Shown: positions 39,718-52,648, counted from the first letter of the stretch. The stretch: DNA of 64,000 nucleotides from Rhizobium sp. G21 (GCF_014158035.1 NZ_JACFXW010000001.1:3140001-3204000), one strand, 5' to 3'. Numbers and translations are program-made. Notes: generated from the letters alone by a model not told the origin.

Positions 39718-40869
39718 ATGCGCAGTAGCGTCGTCACATCGGTGGCATTGCATGTGGTTCTCCTGGGCGCGATGCTGATCGGCATTTCGCCCAAGCCGAT
39801 GGATATGGCCATTTCCGAAGCCATGCCCGTGGACCTCGTGCCGATCGAGGATGTCGCGCAGTTGCAGCAGGGCGACAAGGAAGCGCCGAAGGCGGAGAAG
39901 TCCGCGCTCGACAAGACCCAGAAGCAGGACGAACAGCCCGACGCGATGAACGCCGGCGAAAACGACTTCGACCTGAAGTCGGTGCCGACGCCCACCGAGA
40001 AGCCGAGCAATCTCTCCAAGGCCGGCGCGCCCGAGAAGACCGAGGATCCCAATCCGCAACAGGACAACACCGTGCAGGAGGCCGACAGCCAGGCCGTCGA
40101 GGACACGGCCGTCGAACCCGCCATTCAGGAAATGGCCTCCGCCGAAGTGCCGAAGCCGGAACTGAAGACCGAGCCGACCCCGGAGCCCGCCAAGGAAACC
40201 CCGGTCGAGGAAGCCGCGCAGGAAGAGCCTTTGCCGGACAGCGTGCCGATCCCGACCACGCGACCGAAGGAAGAGCCGAAGAAGGTCGAAAAGGCGGAAG
40301 AGAAGAAGCCGGAAAAGACCGAAGAGAAGAAAACGGAAGAGAAGAAGGACGCCAAGGTCACCGAGAAGAAGAAAGACCAGAACTCGAAGGCCAAGAAGTC
40401 CGACAAGGATCAGAAGACCAAGAAGTCGACGACCAAGAAGGAATCCGATTTCAGCGCTGACGAGATCGCCACGCTTCTCAACAAGACCGAGGACAATCCC
40501 GGCGGCGCCAAGCGCTCGAACAGCGACAAGGCCCTGGGCGCGAAGATCGCGACGGGCGGGAACAAGCTGTCTCAGAGCGAATTGGACGCTCTGAAGGGGA
40601 TCATCGAAAAGAACTGGTCGATCATGCCGGGTCAGGTCAGTTCGAGCGACATCATGATCACGGTGACCTTCGAACTCGACGAGAACGGCGAGGTGGTCGG
40701 TCGTCCCGAGGTCAAGGGATCGGGCGGCGATGGCTCCTCGCTCTCGGCGCTTGAGGGCGGCGCGCTTCGTGCGGTGATGCGGTCGGCCCCGTTCGACAAG
40801 CTGCCGAAGGACAAATACGACACCTGGAGCAAGGTGACGGTGAACTTCTATCCGAGCGAGATGATGTGA
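39718..40869 (+). CDS. tolA: Tol-Pal system protein TolA
   Basis: 383 aa. One N-terminal membrane helix (SVVTSVALHVVLLGAMLIGI), a long charged Lys/Glu/Pro-rich periplasmic arm (about 45-260) with repeated EKK/KKD units, and a C-terminal domain of the TonB/TolA type (LKGIIEKNWSIMPGQ, then VTVNFYPSEMM). It bridges the TolQR motor to Pal and TolB. Intact; 9 bp after tolR. Confidence 0.95.
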   Translation: MRSSVVTSVALHVVLLGAMLIGISPKPMDMAISEAMPVDLVPIEDVAQLQQGDKEAPKAEKSALDKTQKQDEQPDAMNAGENDFDLKSVPTPTEKPSNLSKAGAPEKTEDPNPQQDNTVQEADSQAVEDTAVEPAIQEMASAEVPKPELKTEPTPEPAKETPVEEAAQEEPLPDSVPIPTTRPKEEPKKVEKAEEKKPEKTEEKKTEEKKDAKVTEKKKDQNSKAKKSDKDQKTKKSTTKKESDFSADEIATLLNKTEDNPGGAKRSNSDKALGAKIATGGNKLSQSELDALKGIIEKNWSIMPGQVSSSDIMITVTFELDENGEVVGRPEVKGSGGDGSSLSALEGGALRAVMRSAPFDKLPKDKYDTWSKVTVNFYPSEMM

Positions 40870-40949
40870 TGCTGGCGAAGACGCGGGACAGGAGCGTGGG
40901 GAGCCGGCAACCAACGAGAACAATTAGGCTGAAAGGCTGAGAGAGGACG

Positions 40950-42254
40950 ATGAAACACCTTTACCTCAAGTTTCTGGCGATCATTGCCGGATTTCTGTGT
41001 CTCGCGGCGAGCGCCGCTCAGGCTGAAATCACGATCGACTTGCGCAAGGGCAACGTCGAACCGCTTCCGATCGCGATCACCAATCTGCAATCCAGCGGCG
41101 ATCTCGGCGCGCAGGTGACCCAGGTCATCGCCGCCGACCTCAAGCGTTCGGGCCTGTTTGCGCCGATAGACCAGCGCGCTTTCGTGCAGCAGATTTCCAA
41201 TCCCGACGCCGCGCCGCGCTTCGAGGACTGGAAGACGATCAATGCGCAGGCGCTGGTGACCGGTCGCGTGACCCAGGAAGGCGATGGCCGCTTGCGCGCC
41301 GAATTCCGCCTGTGGGACGTCTATGCCGGCTCGCAGCTGATCGGCCAGCAGTTCTTCACCCAGCCGGAAAACTGGCGCCGCGTCGCCCATATCATCGCCG
41401 ACCAGATCTATCAGAAGCTGACGGGCGAGACCGGTTATTTCGATACCCGCGTGGTGTTCGTCTCCGAAAGCGGCCCGAAGACCGAGCGTGTGCGCCAGCT
41501 CGCGATCATGGACCAGGACGGCGCCAATATGCGCATCCTCACCAAGTCGCGCGCCATCGTGCTGACGCCGCGCTTCTCGCCGAACCAGCAGGAAATCACC
41601 TATATGTCCTTCGAGGGCGAGCAGCCGCGGGTCTATCTGCTGCAGCTCGAGACCGGACAGCGCGAAGTGGTCGGCAATTTCCCCGGCATGACATTCTCGC
41701 CGCGCTTTTCGCCCGACGGCCAGCGGGTGATCATGAGCCTGCAGGAAAAGGGCAACGCCAACATCTTCACCATGGATCTGCGTTCGCGCACGACCACGCG
41801 TCTTACCTCGACGGCGGCGATCGACACATCGCCCTCCTATTCGCCCGACGGCCAGCGCATCGTGTTCGAAAGCGACCGCGGCGGCCGCCAGCAGCTCTAT
41901 GTGATGGGCGCGGACGGTTCCGGCCAGCAGCGCATCTCGTTCGGGGACGGCTCCTATTCGACGCCGGTCTGGTCTCCCAAGGGCGACCTGATCGCCTTCA
42001 CGAAGCAGTCCGGCGGCAAGTTCTCGATCGGCGTGATGAAGCCGGATGGTTCGGGCGAACGCATCCTCACCACCGGCTTCCACAACGAAGGCCCGACCTG
42101 GGCGCCGAACGGACGCGTGCTGATGTTCTTCCGCCAGCCCGCCGGTTCGGGCGGTCCGAAGCTCTATTCGATCGACATTTCGGGCTACAACGAACAGCCG
42201 ATCCCGACCCCGGCTTTCGCGTCGGATCCGGCCTGGTCGCCGCTTCTGGAGTGA
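40950..42254 (+). CDS. tolB: Tol-Pal system beta-propeller protein TolB
   Basis: 434 aa, periplasmic. Signal peptide ends near [12 protein letters not shown]; an N-terminal alpha/beta domain is followed by a six-blade propeller with repeated FSPDGQR/YSPDGQR-type motifs. TolB binds Pal and is released by TolA. Intact. The ribosome site is GAGAGAGGAC before ATG 40950. Confidence 0.96.
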   Translation: MKHLYLKFLAIIAGFLCLAASAAQAEITIDLRKGNVEPLPIAITNLQSSGDLGAQVTQVIAADLKRSGLFAPIDQRAFVQQISNPDAAPRFEDWKTINAQALVTGRVTQEGDGRLRAEFRLWDVYAGSQLIGQQFFTQPENWRRVAHIIADQIYQKLTGETGYFDTRVVFVSESGPKTERVRQLAIMDQDGANMRILTKSRAIVLTPRFSPNQQEITYMSFEGEQPRVYLLQLETGQREVVGNFPGMTFSPRFSPDGQRVIMSLQEKGNANIFTMDLRSRTTTRLTSTAAIDTSPSYSPDGQRIVFESDRGGRQQLYVMGADGSGQQRISFGDGSYSTPVWSPKGDLIAFTKQSGGKFSIGVMKPDGSGERILTTGFHNEGPTWAPNGRVLMFFRQPAGSGGPKLYSIDISGYNEQPIPTPAFASDPAWSPLLE

Positions 42255-42258
42255 CGAG

Positions 42259-42325
42259 AACCGGAAAATCGGCGCGCATGGGCAAAAAATTCGCCCCGAG
42301 CCGCGCCGATTTCCGGTTTGTTAAC
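42259..42325 (+). terminator. Long hairpin between tolB and pal
   Basis: AACCGGAAAATCGGCGCG (42259-42276) pairs with CGCGCCGATTTCCGGTT (from 42302) apart from one bulged base, over a 25-base loop, and is followed by TTTGTTAACC. It may end part of the tolB transcript or protect its 3' end. The spacer downstream (42326-42403) could carry a separate pal promoter. Confidence 0.5.
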
Positions 42326-42403
42326 CATACGCGTTGAAGTGAGATTAACCCCGTCGGGTTACAGTCTGGAAACCCTAAGAATTAAGAATTCAGGAGCAGG
42401 CCG

Positions 42404-42928
42404 ATGAGCCATATTCAAACCTATCAGCCGGGAGCTTTGGCGAAGCTCGCGCGCAATCCCTTCGCAATCGCGCTGGTCGCCGGTCTGGCGCTCGCCGGCT
42501 GCTCTAAGAAGAACAAGCTCGACAGCGCCTCCGACCTCGGCTTGAACGGCGCCAATTCCGCCACTCCGGGCTCGCAGCAGGACTTCACGGTCAATGTCGG
42601 CGACCGCATCTTCTTCGATACCGACTCCTCGTCGATCCGTCCGGACGCGGCCCAGACTCTCGACCGCCAGGCGCAGTGGCTGAACCAGTATCCGAACTAC
42701 CGGATCACCGTCGAAGGTCACGCCGACGAACGCGGCACCCGCGAATACAACCTCGCGCTCGGCGCCCGCCGCGCCGAAGCCACACGCGACTATCTCGCCT
42801 CGCGCGGCGTCGCCGGCAATCGGCTGCGCACCATCTCCTACGGCAAGGAAAAGCCGGTCGCCGTCTGCGACGACATTTCCTGCTGGTCGCAGAACCGTCG
42901 CGCCGTCACCGCGCTCAACGGCGGCTGA
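42404..42928 (+). CDS. pal: Peptidoglycan-associated lipoprotein Pal
   Basis: 174 aa. Lipobox LALAGC puts the lipidated Cys at residue 33, after an unusually long 20-residue hydrophilic lead. The C-terminal OmpA-like domain holds the peptidoglycan-binding region (TVEGHADERGTREYNLALG). It anchors the outer membrane to the wall and is the target of TolA/TolB. Ribosome site CAGGAGCAGG. Intact. Confidence 0.97.
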   Translation: MSHIQTYQPGALAKLARNPFAIALVAGLALAGCSKKNKLDSASDLGLNGANSATPGSQQDFTVNVGDRIFFDTDSSSIRPDAAQTLDRQAQWLNQYPNYRITVEGHADERGTREYNLALGARRAEATRDYLASRGVAGNRLRTISYGKEKPVAVCDDISCWSQNRRAVTALNGG

Positions 42929-42960
42929 TACGCAGAGACGGTTCGCAACCGGGAAATTTC

Positions 42961-42988
42961 GGGGCGGTCCTTCGGGGCCGCCCTTTTT
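42961..42988 (+). terminator. Rho-independent terminator after pal
   Basis: GGGCGGTCC and GGGCCGCCC form a stem around TTCG, followed by TTTTTG. It lies 32 bp after the pal stop. Confidence 0.85.
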
Positions 42989-43093
42989 GTTTTCCTTACT
43001 TTGGCCAGACTCCGTTGCTTTTTGGTCGCAAAATTGGAAAACATCCCGATGTTGCGCTGCTTCGCGCAACATCACACCAAGCAGGATGACACG

Positions 43094-44078
43094 ATGAGAA
43101 ACAGGGTCATGGCCGGCGTATTGGCGCTTGCCGTCTCGATGATGGGGGTTACGGCTGCCGGCGCCTTCAGTCTGTTCGGGTCGGACGACAGCCAGCCGCG
43201 GCGTCAGGAAAGAAGCGCCGTTGTCTTGGCGCAGGCGGGAGACGCCGAAATGCGGGTGCAGCAACTGGAAGAACAGCTTCGACAGCTCAACGGGCGCGTC
43301 GAGGAAATGAGCTTCCAACTGCTGCAGATGCAGGAACAGTTGCGCAAGGCGCAGGAAGACAACGAATTCCGCTTCCAGGAACTGGAAGGGGGGCAAGAAG
43401 AAAAGCTCCATCGAGGTCGTTCCCGGCGCCGGCGACGTCAACACAGCCAATGCTTCCGGCGCGCAATCGCCGGAAGCAGACCAGACGCTCGACAGCGCCG
43501 ACCAGCAGCCGATGGACGGCGGGTCGAGCGAAGATCCAGCCCTTGGAGCCCCGCCCTCGGATCTCGGCTCGATCGAATTCGACCAGAACGGCAATCCCAT
43601 CACCCGCGCCAATCCCAGTCCGTCGGGCGTCGACACGACCGCCTTGCCGCCGCCCGCCACAACGTCCGGCGCCGACGCCGCGGCAGTGTCCGGCGGAGAC
43701 GAAGGCCAATATCAGGCCGCCTATAACCGCATCCTGGCGGGCGACTATGCCGGCGCGGAAGCCGGCTTCGCCGAATTCGTGGCCAATCATCCCGACAGCA
43801 AGCGCATCGCAGACGCCAATTTCTGGCTCGGCGAAGCCCAGTATTCCCAGGAAAAATATACGGATTCCGCCAAGACCTTCCTGAACGCCTACAAGACCTA
43901 CGGCTCTTCGGGCAAAGCGCCGGAAATGCTGCTGAAGCTCGCAATGTCGCTGGCGGCCCTCGACAGCAAGGACACCGCTTGCGCGACGCTGCGCGAAGTG
44001 ACGAAATCCTATCCGAAAGCGTCTCGCGCTGTGATCTCCAAGGTCGCCAGCGAACAGAAGCGCCTCGCCTGCGGATGA
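43094..44078 (+). CDS. cpoB: Cell division coordinator CpoB (YbgF), one frameshift
   Basis: About 327 aa. A signal peptide (MRNRVMAGVLALAVSMMGVTAAGAF) precedes a coiled coil (AEMRVQQLEEQLRQLNGRVE, up to FRFQELEGG), a Pro/Ser/Thr-rich linker and C-terminal TPR repeats (YQAAYNRILAGDYAGAEAGF, DANFWLGEAQYSQEKY). CpoB acts with TolA in the periplasm to coordinate wall synthesis and constriction. The G6 run at 43388-43393 should be G5; this joins ELEGG to KKKSSIEVVPGAGD. Length modulo three agrees. It overlaps tilS by ATGA. Confidence 0.92.
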
Positions 44079-45405
44079 CGAAGCCCGATCCTGTCCGCAC
44101 GGCTCCGCTTCACGCGTCGAGCGCGGACAGAGTGGAGGCTGTTCTCGAAGAGTTTCTCGACAGATGCGGTCGGCCCTGCCGGATCCTGATCGCCCTTTCC
44201 GGCGGCGGCGACTCCGTCGGGCTTCTGGCGGCGCTCAGCGCGATCCGCGCGCGTCGCAGGGATGCGAGCCTCGACCTCATCGCCGCCACGGTCGACCACG
44301 GTCTGCGTCCCGGCTCGCAGCAGGAAGCCATCGCGGCCGGACGGCTGTCGGAAAGCCTCGACGTCCCTCACCAGATGCTCGCCTGGATCGGAGACAAACC
44401 CAAGACCGGAATTCAGGCGGCGGCGCGCGAGGCGCGCTACGATCTGCTGTGCCGCCACGCGCTTTCCCACGGCGCCGACATCATCCTGACCGGGCATAAT
44501 CTCGACGACGACGTGGAAACCTATCTTATGCGCCGGTCGCGAAACGCCGACGCCGAGGGCCACGGCATGGCGGAGGCCGTGCTGCTGTTCGGCAGGATCT
44601 GGGCGGCGCGGCCGTTGCTCGCTCTGCGGCGAGAGGAGATCCGCGACTATCTGCGCGCCCGGGCGACGCCTTGGGTCGACGATCCGAGCAACGGCAATCC
44701 AGACTTCGAGCGCGCCCGCCTGCGGGCGTCGCAGCGACAGACGCCTCCTCCGGATTTCGCTGACCTGATGCGGGCGCGGCGTGCGCGCATGCAGGCGGCG
44801 GCCCGTCTCTTGAACGACCGGGCTCAGATGATCGGCCAGAAGGTGGCGGTCGTGGATCTCGCCGGCCTTGCCGTCGCAGACCCCGCCGCAATGGAAGCGG
44901 TTTCGGCGCTCGCCGCCGTCATCGGCGGACGCGACCATCCGCCCCGGGGGAGGGCCGCAACGCCATCCGGCGCCTGCTCTCAGTCGAGCATGGGCAGATG
45001 ACCCTGGTCCGCGTCACGTTCGACAAACGCGGCGATCGCCTGTATCTGCAGCGCGAGAACAGGGATCTGCCGACCATCGTCATTCCGCCCGGCGCGGCCG
45101 CGACTTGGGACAACCGACTGCGGATCCTCAACCGAAGCGACGGCGACATCTCGATCGGCCCGGTGGACGGGGAGCCGCTCATCACGCCTGCGCAGTTCGA
45201 CCACCTTCCTGCACGGGTGCGACAACTCGCGCTTCGCACTGGGCCGCTGTGTCGACCGCGCCGCGCAATGCAGCCCCTGATGTCGGTTTTCTTGCCCGGA
45301 TATGACAGATTTCTGCCGCTGGAGCGATTGGACCTGGGCAATGTCCTTGCCAAACTCATGGGTTTGCCGCACTTTCCTTTGCCTATGTTTCGGCATCCGG
45401 CGTGA
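44075..45405 (+). CDS. tilS: tRNA(Ile)-lysidine synthase TilS (one frameshift)
   Basis: About 443 aa. The ATP pyrophosphatase P-loop is IALSGGGDSVGLLA near residue 39; HNLDDDVETYLMRR is the second family motif. It converts cytidine 34 of the CAU-anticodon isoleucine tRNA to lysidine, an essential step. The G5 run at 44946-44950 should be G6, which links RDHPPRG to EGRNAIRRLLSVEHGQMTLV and the C-terminal part ending at 45405. Because the gene is essential, this break strongly suggests a sequencing error. Confidence 0.92.
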
Positions 45406-45513
45406 AATCGACGCTGTCGCCGCTTGGCAAGTGGTGGAGGTGCTCCTATCTTTCACCTTGAAATGGCCGTATGCCGGGTTTAATCCCGCGGTCAAACTAT
45501 GTCGGTGAGGTCA

Positions 45514-47448
<1,935 letters not shown>

Positions 47449-47834
47449 GTACCCGGAGTCGCATGACGCCGTCATCGAAACCCCGCCATCGCGCGGGGTT
47501 TCGTGTTTGATTCTTCAGGGTTTCGGCGGGCTCGGCGCAGAAATTGAGGCGACGCAATGATCGTCCACAAGGCCGGGTGATTGAAAATGGCGTTGTTGCA
47601 CATTTGTGACGCAGGCCATGGACTTGAGCATGAAATTCTCCATTCCCGCCATTTTCGTGCTGTTTGGCAAAAAAATCATCCGGTCTGGTCAAATGTGATC
47701 AGGCGTATCGAAATCTTACGTAAATTTTTAGAGGTTTGCCGGCGTCAGTTTGCCGCAAGGCCGAATTGTAATCATCCCCAACGTGCATAAACTACCTCCA
47801 ACCTTGTTCAGTGGGAGGACAACATGGGGAAACA
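47449..47834. other. 386-bp intergenic region between ftsH and the porin gene
   Basis: It contains the ftsH terminator near its left end and then a GC-poorer stretch (about 47580-47800) that should hold the porin promoter. GGGAGGACAAC at 47812-47822 is a ribosome-site-like sequence, but it lies 17 bp from the likely start. No gene or RNA recognised. Confidence 0.5.
47476..47503 (+). terminator. Rho-independent-like terminator after ftsH
   Basis: AAACCCCGC (47478-47486) pairs with GCGGGGTTT (47493-47501) around a 6-base loop, then CGTGTTTGATTCTT. It lies about 28 bp after the ftsH stop. Confidence 0.75.
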
Positions 47835-49037
47835 ATGCTCCGCAATGGTTTTTTGACGATCGTTTCAGCGGCTCTGATGTCCGGCGCGGCCTATGCCGGC
47901 GGCATCGAGCGCAATGGTTATAATATCGATCTGCTTTTCGATCCTTCCAATATCGCCGTGGAGGGCACCGCGACCTATGTGTCGCCGCATCGGGAATACA
48001 CCAATTCGCAGAATTTCAGCGGTATCGGCGGAACCGATCCCGACGTCCGCGACACCAAGGATTACTTCAGCGGCGCTGTCGGCGTGAAAGCGCGCGTGGT
48101 CGAGGGCGTCGACTGCCTGGTCGACTATTCGCAGCCCTGGGGCGCCCATTCGGCGCCCGGCTTGAATTGGACGGGATCCACGGAAAACGCCGAAACGAAA
48201 ATCAACAGCGACAATTACGGCCTGACCTGCTCCTACAAGTTCGACATGGGCAAAGGTCAGCTTCGCCTGATCGGCGGCGGTTTCTATCAGCAGGTCGACG
48301 GCTTCAAGGAAAGCCTGGTGACGCCTCCGGGACTGGTTCCGGGCTTTGACGGCACCGGCCGCCTGGAACTGGATTCGGACGGTTGGGGATGGCGCGCTGG
48401 CGTCGCCTACGAAATCCCGGAATACGCCTTCCGCGCATCGTTGATCTACAACAGCGAAGTCAAGCTCGACGGCATCACCGGCACGCTGGACCTCTCGAAC
48501 GTCTCGCCGATCCTGGTGCCCGGTCTGGGCGGCGCCGTCTGGGATGTGTACGGCTCGACCAAGATGCCGGATTCGCTCGAATTGGCGATTCAATCCGGCA
48601 TCGCGCCCGATTGGCTCGCCTTCGGCAGCGTCAAGTGGACGGACTGGAGCCAGTTGCAGACGATCCCGTTCTATCTCGACGGCACCAATATCCAGGCCAC
48701 CTCGCTCGACCTGTTCTATCGCGACGGCTGGACGGTCACCGGCGGCGTCGGCCACCAGTTCACCCAGAAATGGTCGGGCGCCGTGTCGGTGACCTGGGAT
48801 CGCGGCACGTCGCAAGGTTACGGCTCGCAGACCGACACCTGGCTGTTCGGCGCCGGCGCCAATTTCGCGGCGACCAAGAATGTCGACATCAAGTTGTCCG
48901 GCGCCATCGGCTGGATGAAGTCCGGTTCGTCGGGCTCCTATGTCTATGACGGCGTCACCTACGGCGCGGACAACAGCTATGATTTCGGCTCCGACTTCGT
49001 CGGCGCGATCTCGACCGGCATCAAGGTCAAGTTCTGA
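47835..49037 (+). CDS. FadL/OmpP1-family outer-membrane transporter
   Basis: 400 aa. A signal peptide (MLRNGFLTIVSAALMSGAAYAGG) is followed by a beta-rich barrel with the family opening GGIERNGYNIDLLFDPSNIAVEGTA in shortened form and a terminal aromatic (KVKF) as in outer-membrane proteins. FadL-type channels pass hydrophobic compounds across the outer membrane. ATG at 47835 gives a good signal peptide; a GTG at 47811 would add eight polar residues. Single gene ended by a strong terminator. The substrate is unknown. Confidence 0.85.
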   Translation: MLRNGFLTIVSAALMSGAAYAGGIERNGYNIDLLFDPSNIAVEGTATYVSPHREYTNSQNFSGIGGTDPDVRDTKDYFSGAVGVKARVVEGVDCLVDYSQPWGAHSAPGLNWTGSTENAETKINSDNYGLTCSYKFDMGKGQLRLIGGGFYQQVDGFKESLVTPPGLVPGFDGTGRLELDSDGWGWRAGVAYEIPEYAFRASLIYNSEVKLDGITGTLDLSNVSPILVPGLGGAVWDVYGSTKMPDSLELAIQSGIAPDWLAFGSVKWTDWSQLQTIPFYLDGTNIQATSLDLFYRDGWTVTGGVGHQFTQKWSGAVSVTWDRGTSQGYGSQTDTWLFGAGANFAATKNVDIKLSGAIGWMKSGSSGSYVYDGVTYGADNSYDFGSDFVGAISTGIKVKF

Positions 49038-49060
49038 TAGGATCCAGCGGCGGATCCCGG

Positions 49061-49091
49061 AAAAAGCCCGGTCTCCTCGGCCGGGCTTTTT
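49061..49091. terminator. Bidirectional-looking terminator after the FadL-like gene
   Basis: AAAAAGCCCGG (49061-49071) pairs with CCGGGCTTTTT (49081-49091) around a 9-base loop. It has A-run and T-run flanks, so it can act in both directions. Confidence 0.88.
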
Positions 49092-49191
49092 CACGTTAAC
49101 ATTCTGTTTGCGCGGGTGAGACAATTTGATGTGGCAGAGCGCGATCTTTGTGGCATCTAGAACCCGACGAGAACTCAGCACTGGAATGAAC

Positions 49192-50544
49192 ATGACGAGA
49201 CGTTATTTCGGCACCGACGGCATTCGCGGCCAGTCCAACAAATTTCCGATGACGCCGGATCTGGCCATGCGGGTCGGCATCGCCGCCGGCACGATCTTCC
49301 GACGCGGCGGCCATCGCCACCGCGTTGTGATCGGCAAGGACACGCGCCTGTCGGGTTACATGCTGGAAAACGCGCTGGTGGCGGGCTTCACCGCCGCGGG
49401 CGTCGACGCCTTCGTCCTCGGCCCGATCCCGACGCCGGCGGTGGCCATGCTGACGCGCTCCTTGCGCTGCGATATCGGCGTGATGGTGTCGGCCTCGCAC
49501 AATCCCTATCAGGACAACGGCATCAAGCTGTTCGGCCCGGACGGCTATAAATTGTCGGACGAGATCGAGGCGCAGATCGAGGCCTTGCTCGACAAGGACA
49601 TCATTCCGCAGCTGGCCGCGTCCGACGCGATCGGCCGCGCCAAGCGCGTCGACGGCGTGCATGACCGCTATATCGAATTCGCCAAGCGCACTCTGCCGCG
49701 CGACGTGACGCTGAAGGGCCTGAGGGTCGCGATCGACTGCGCCAACGGCGCAGCCTACAAGGTCGCTCCCGCCGTGCTCTGGGAGCTCGGCGCGGAGGTG
49801 GTGACCATCGGCAATGAACCCAATGGCGTCAATATCAACGACCAGTGCGGCTCCACCCATCCGGATGCGCTGATCAGGAAGGTGCATGAGGTCAGGGCCG
49901 ATATCGGCATCGCGCTCGATGGCGACGCAGACCGCGTGATCATCGTCGACGAGAAGGGAACGATCGTCGACGGCGACCAGCTGATGGCGCTGATCGGAGA
50001 GACCTGGGCCAATGACGGCTTGCTGCGCGGCAACGGCATCGTCGCCACCATCATGTCCAATCTCGGTCTCGAACGTTTCATGCAGCAGCGCGGCTTGCAT
50101 CTCGCCCGCACCAAGGTCGGCGACCGCTATGTCGTCGAGCATATGCGCCAGAACGATTTCAACGTCGGCGGCGAGCAGTCGGGCCATATCGTGCTGTCGG
50201 ATTTCGGCACCACGGGCGACGGCCTGGTGGCGGCGCTGCAGGTATTGGCGGCGGTGCGCCGTCAGGGCAAGACGGTGAGCGAGGTCTGCCGCCGCTTCGA
50301 GCCTGCCCCGCAACTGCTCAAGAATGTCCGCTACGAAGGCGGCAAGCCGCTGGAAGATCCGATCGTCCGGGAAGCCATCGCCGACGCCGAAAGCGAGCTC
50401 GCCGGCCGCGGCCGACTGGTGATCCGCCCCTCCGGCACCGAGCCTCTGATCCGCGTCATGGCGGAAGGCGACGACGAAAATCAGCTGAAGCGAATCGTCG
50501 ACGGCCTGATCGACCTGATCGGCGGCGTGAAGAACGCCGCCTGA
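49192..50544 (+). CDS. glmM: Phosphoglucosamine mutase GlmM
   Basis: 450 aa, intact. The phosphoserine loop [15 protein letters not shown] places the active Ser at residue 102; the metal loop is LDGDADRVI; the C-terminal phosphate-binding loop is [13 protein letters not shown]. It makes glucosamine 1-phosphate for UDP-GlcNAc, feeding peptidoglycan and LPS. ATG at 49192 ([14 protein letters not shown]) fits the family; ATG 49186 is also in frame. Confidence 0.97.
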   Translation: MTRRYFGTDGIRGQSNKFPMTPDLAMRVGIAAGTIFRRGGHRHRVVIGKDTRLSGYMLENALVAGFTAAGVDAFVLGPIPTPAVAMLTRSLRCDIGVMVSASHNPYQDNGIKLFGPDGYKLSDEIEAQIEALLDKDIIPQLAASDAIGRAKRVDGVHDRYIEFAKRTLPRDVTLKGLRVAIDCANGAAYKVAPAVLWELGAEVVTIGNEPNGVNINDQCGSTHPDALIRKVHEVRADIGIALDGDADRVIIVDEKGTIVDGDQLMALIGETWANDGLLRGNGIVATIMSNLGLERFMQQRGLHLARTKVGDRYVVEHMRQNDFNVGGEQSGHIVLSDFGTTGDGLVAALQVLAAVRRQGKTVSEVCRRFEPAPQLLKNVRYEGGKPLEDPIVREAIADAESELAGRGRLVIRPSGTEPLIRVMAEGDDENQLKRIVDGLIDLIGGVKNAA

Positions 50545-50569
50545 AAGATCATTTTCCGGAAAAACTTTG

Positions 50570-50600
50570 AAATCCTGGTCGGTTTCGGCCGGGATTTTCG
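50570..50600 (+). terminator. Terminator-like hairpin after glmM
   Basis: A 12-bp stem with two G-U pairs (from AAATCC at 50570 to GGATTT ending 50597) closes a GTTT loop and is followed by TCGCATTT. It sits 25 bp after the glmM stop. Confidence 0.6.
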
Positions 50601-50736
50601 CATTTGAGAGACTGCTTTCGAAGCGTCATGGTAAAGAAGCGTGGTTAAGCGCTATTTAACCTTTGCCATTCATTATCCAACCACAGCACCTTCCCGAGGT
50701 CCCATGGGCCGGACCGGGTTATCTGGAGTTTGGATC

Positions 50737-51591
50737 ATGAAAAGACTTTTGACTTCCGCATCCTTGATGTTGGCCATGGCCGGCGCCGCATCGGCGGCAG
50801 ACCTCTATACTCCCGAGCCTCAGCCGGCCCCGTATGAGCCGGCTCCGGTCGTGGAGACCAGCGGCTGGTATATTCGCGGCGACGCCTCCTATGACGTCAT
50901 GAACCTGCGCGGCGCCAAGTTCTACCAGGGCGGCAGCTCGCGTCGCATGGTGGACTTCCATGAATCCGACATCGACAATACCGGCAATATCGGCGTCGGC
51001 GTCGGTTATCAGGTCAACGACCACTTCCGCGTCGACACCACGTTCGACTATCTGTTCTCGGCCGATTTCCGTGGTTCGACCACCGGCGGCGGCTCCGATT
51101 TCGGCGCTTGCACCGACACCTGCAAGTCGCGCGACGTCTCCGCCATGACCGCCTACAGCCTGATGGCCAACGCCTATGTCGATATCGGCCACTACGGCAT
51201 GTTGACGCCGTATGTCGGCGCCGGCCTCGGCGGCACCTATGTCAAGTGGGACGACCTCAAGAACACCGCCTGCAGCGCCACCAATCCGGAACTGTGCGAC
51301 GACACGGTCAGCCATAAGGGCAAAGGCAGCTGGCGTATGACCTATGGCCTGATGCTCGGCACCGCCATCGACATCAACTGCAATCTCAAGGCCGATGTCG
51401 GCTATCGCTATCGCCGCGTCGATGACGGCGACATGTTCGGCTACAAGTCCAATGGCGGCCCTGGCAAGGACAAGGGCTTCGACATTCATGAAGCCCGCGC
51501 CGGCGTTCGCTACGCCTTCGGCGGCTGCGCCGAGCAGGCCTACCTGCCCCCGGCCGATATGCCGCAGCAGGAACAGCCGGTTTTCAAGTAA
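50737..51591 (+). CDS. Outer-membrane beta-barrel protein, Omp25/31-like, paralogue 1
   Basis: 284 aa. The signal peptide MKRLLTSASLMLAMAGAASAADL is followed by a Pro-rich lead and an eight-strand-type barrel (GWYIRGDASYDVM, VGVGYQVNDHFRVDTTFDYLF, LMANAYVDIGHYGMLTPYVG). The C-terminus continues past the last strand with CAEQAYLPPADMPQQ, so it is not a canonical aromatic end. It is clearly paralogous to the protein at 54200-55039. ATG at 50737 has CTGGAG upstream; the longer frame from 50641 lacks a signal. Confidence 0.88.
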   Translation: MKRLLTSASLMLAMAGAASAADLYTPEPQPAPYEPAPVVETSGWYIRGDASYDVMNLRGAKFYQGGSSRRMVDFHESDIDNTGNIGVGVGYQVNDHFRVDTTFDYLFSADFRGSTTGGGSDFGACTDTCKSRDVSAMTAYSLMANAYVDIGHYGMLTPYVGAGLGGTYVKWDDLKNTACSATNPELCDDTVSHKGKGSWRMTYGLMLGTAIDINCNLKADVGYRYRRVDDGDMFGYKSNGGPGKDKGFDIHEARAGVRYAFGGCAEQAYLPPADMPQQEQPVFK

Positions 51592-51609
51592 GATCCCGTC
51601 ACTTTCTGC

Positions 51610-51636
51610 AAAGCCGCCCTCCGGGGCGGCTTTCGT
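51610..51636 (+). terminator. Rho-independent terminator after barrel paralogue 1
   Basis: AAGCCGCCC (51611-51619) pairs with GGGCGGCTT (51624-51632) around TCCG, followed by TCGTGTTT. Confidence 0.85.
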
Positions 51637-51689
51637 GTTTCAGCTCCATTCTCGTCACGACGGCGGGGACGATCGAGGGAGACCGCCGC

Positions 51690-52648
51690 ATGGCCCATAC
51701 GTTCACCCATGGCTATCCGTTCGACCCTTCCTACGGCTACAGCCTGGCGGATTTGCGCGCGGTGGCCGCGCCCCCGAGCCGGACGGGTTCGGCCTTTTCT
51801 GGCGCGATCGCCACCAGCGCGCCCTGAGCGTCGATCCCGAACCCGCTCTGTCGAAAAGCGCGGCATCTCATCCTGATTGGACGATCCTCGACATTCGCTT
51901 CCGCTCGACCGGCGGTTTCGAGCTCGGCGGCTGGCTTTGCGCGCCGAAGCGAGGGCTTGTGAAGCGCGGTCTGGTGATCGGCCATGGTTATGGCGGCCGC
52001 GACGCCCCGGACCTGGACTTTCCGGTCGAGGACGCAGTGTTGTTGTTTCCCTGCTTGAGAGGGTTGTCGCGCAGCGCCAAACCGCCGATCTCCACCGATC
52101 CCAATTGGCATGTGCTGCACGATATCGATGATCGCCACGCCTATATCATTGGCGGCTGCGTGGATGATGTCTGGGTTTCGGTGACGGTTTTGTTGCAGCT
52201 CTATCCCTGGCTCGACGGACATATCGGCTATAGCGGCATCAGTCTCGGCGGCGGTGTCGGGAGTTTCGCGCTCGCTTTCGATCCGCGCTTGGCCCGGGGC
52301 CAGATCGAGGTTCCGACCTTCGGCGCCCAGCCGCTTCGCCTGAGCCTGCCGAGCATTGGCAGCGCGCAAGGGCTACAGGTCTATGCCGCAGACCATCCGA
52401 ACGTCGCGGACACCCTGTCCTATTTCGACGCCGCCTCGGCCGCCCGACACATCGCGCAGCCGACGCTCTGCGCAGTGGCGCTTTTCGACCCTGCCGTCGC
52501 GCCGCCGTGCCAGTTCGCAATCGCCAATTCGTTGCAGAACGATCATGAAATCTTCATCCTCAAGGCCGGGCATTTCGATTATCCTGAGGCGCAAGAGGAG
52601 CATGGGAGGCTCCGCGACACGATCGGACGGTTTTTCGGGGACCTATGA
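51690..52648 (+). CDS. Acetyl-xylan-esterase-like (CE7/AXE1) hydrolase (one frameshift)
   Basis: About 319 aa, alpha/beta hydrolase. The N-terminal FTHGYPFDPSYGYSLADL and the elbow GYSGISLGGG with Asp in ALFDPAVAPP and His in KAGHFDY follow the CE7 plan. The normally invariant RGQGGS motif of CE7 esterases is replaced by RGLSRS, so activity may differ from deacetylation. The C5 run at 51771-51775 should be C6, restoring PPEPDGFGLFWRDRH. No signal peptide: cytoplasmic. Stop overlaps the next esterase start by ATGA. Confidence 0.8.
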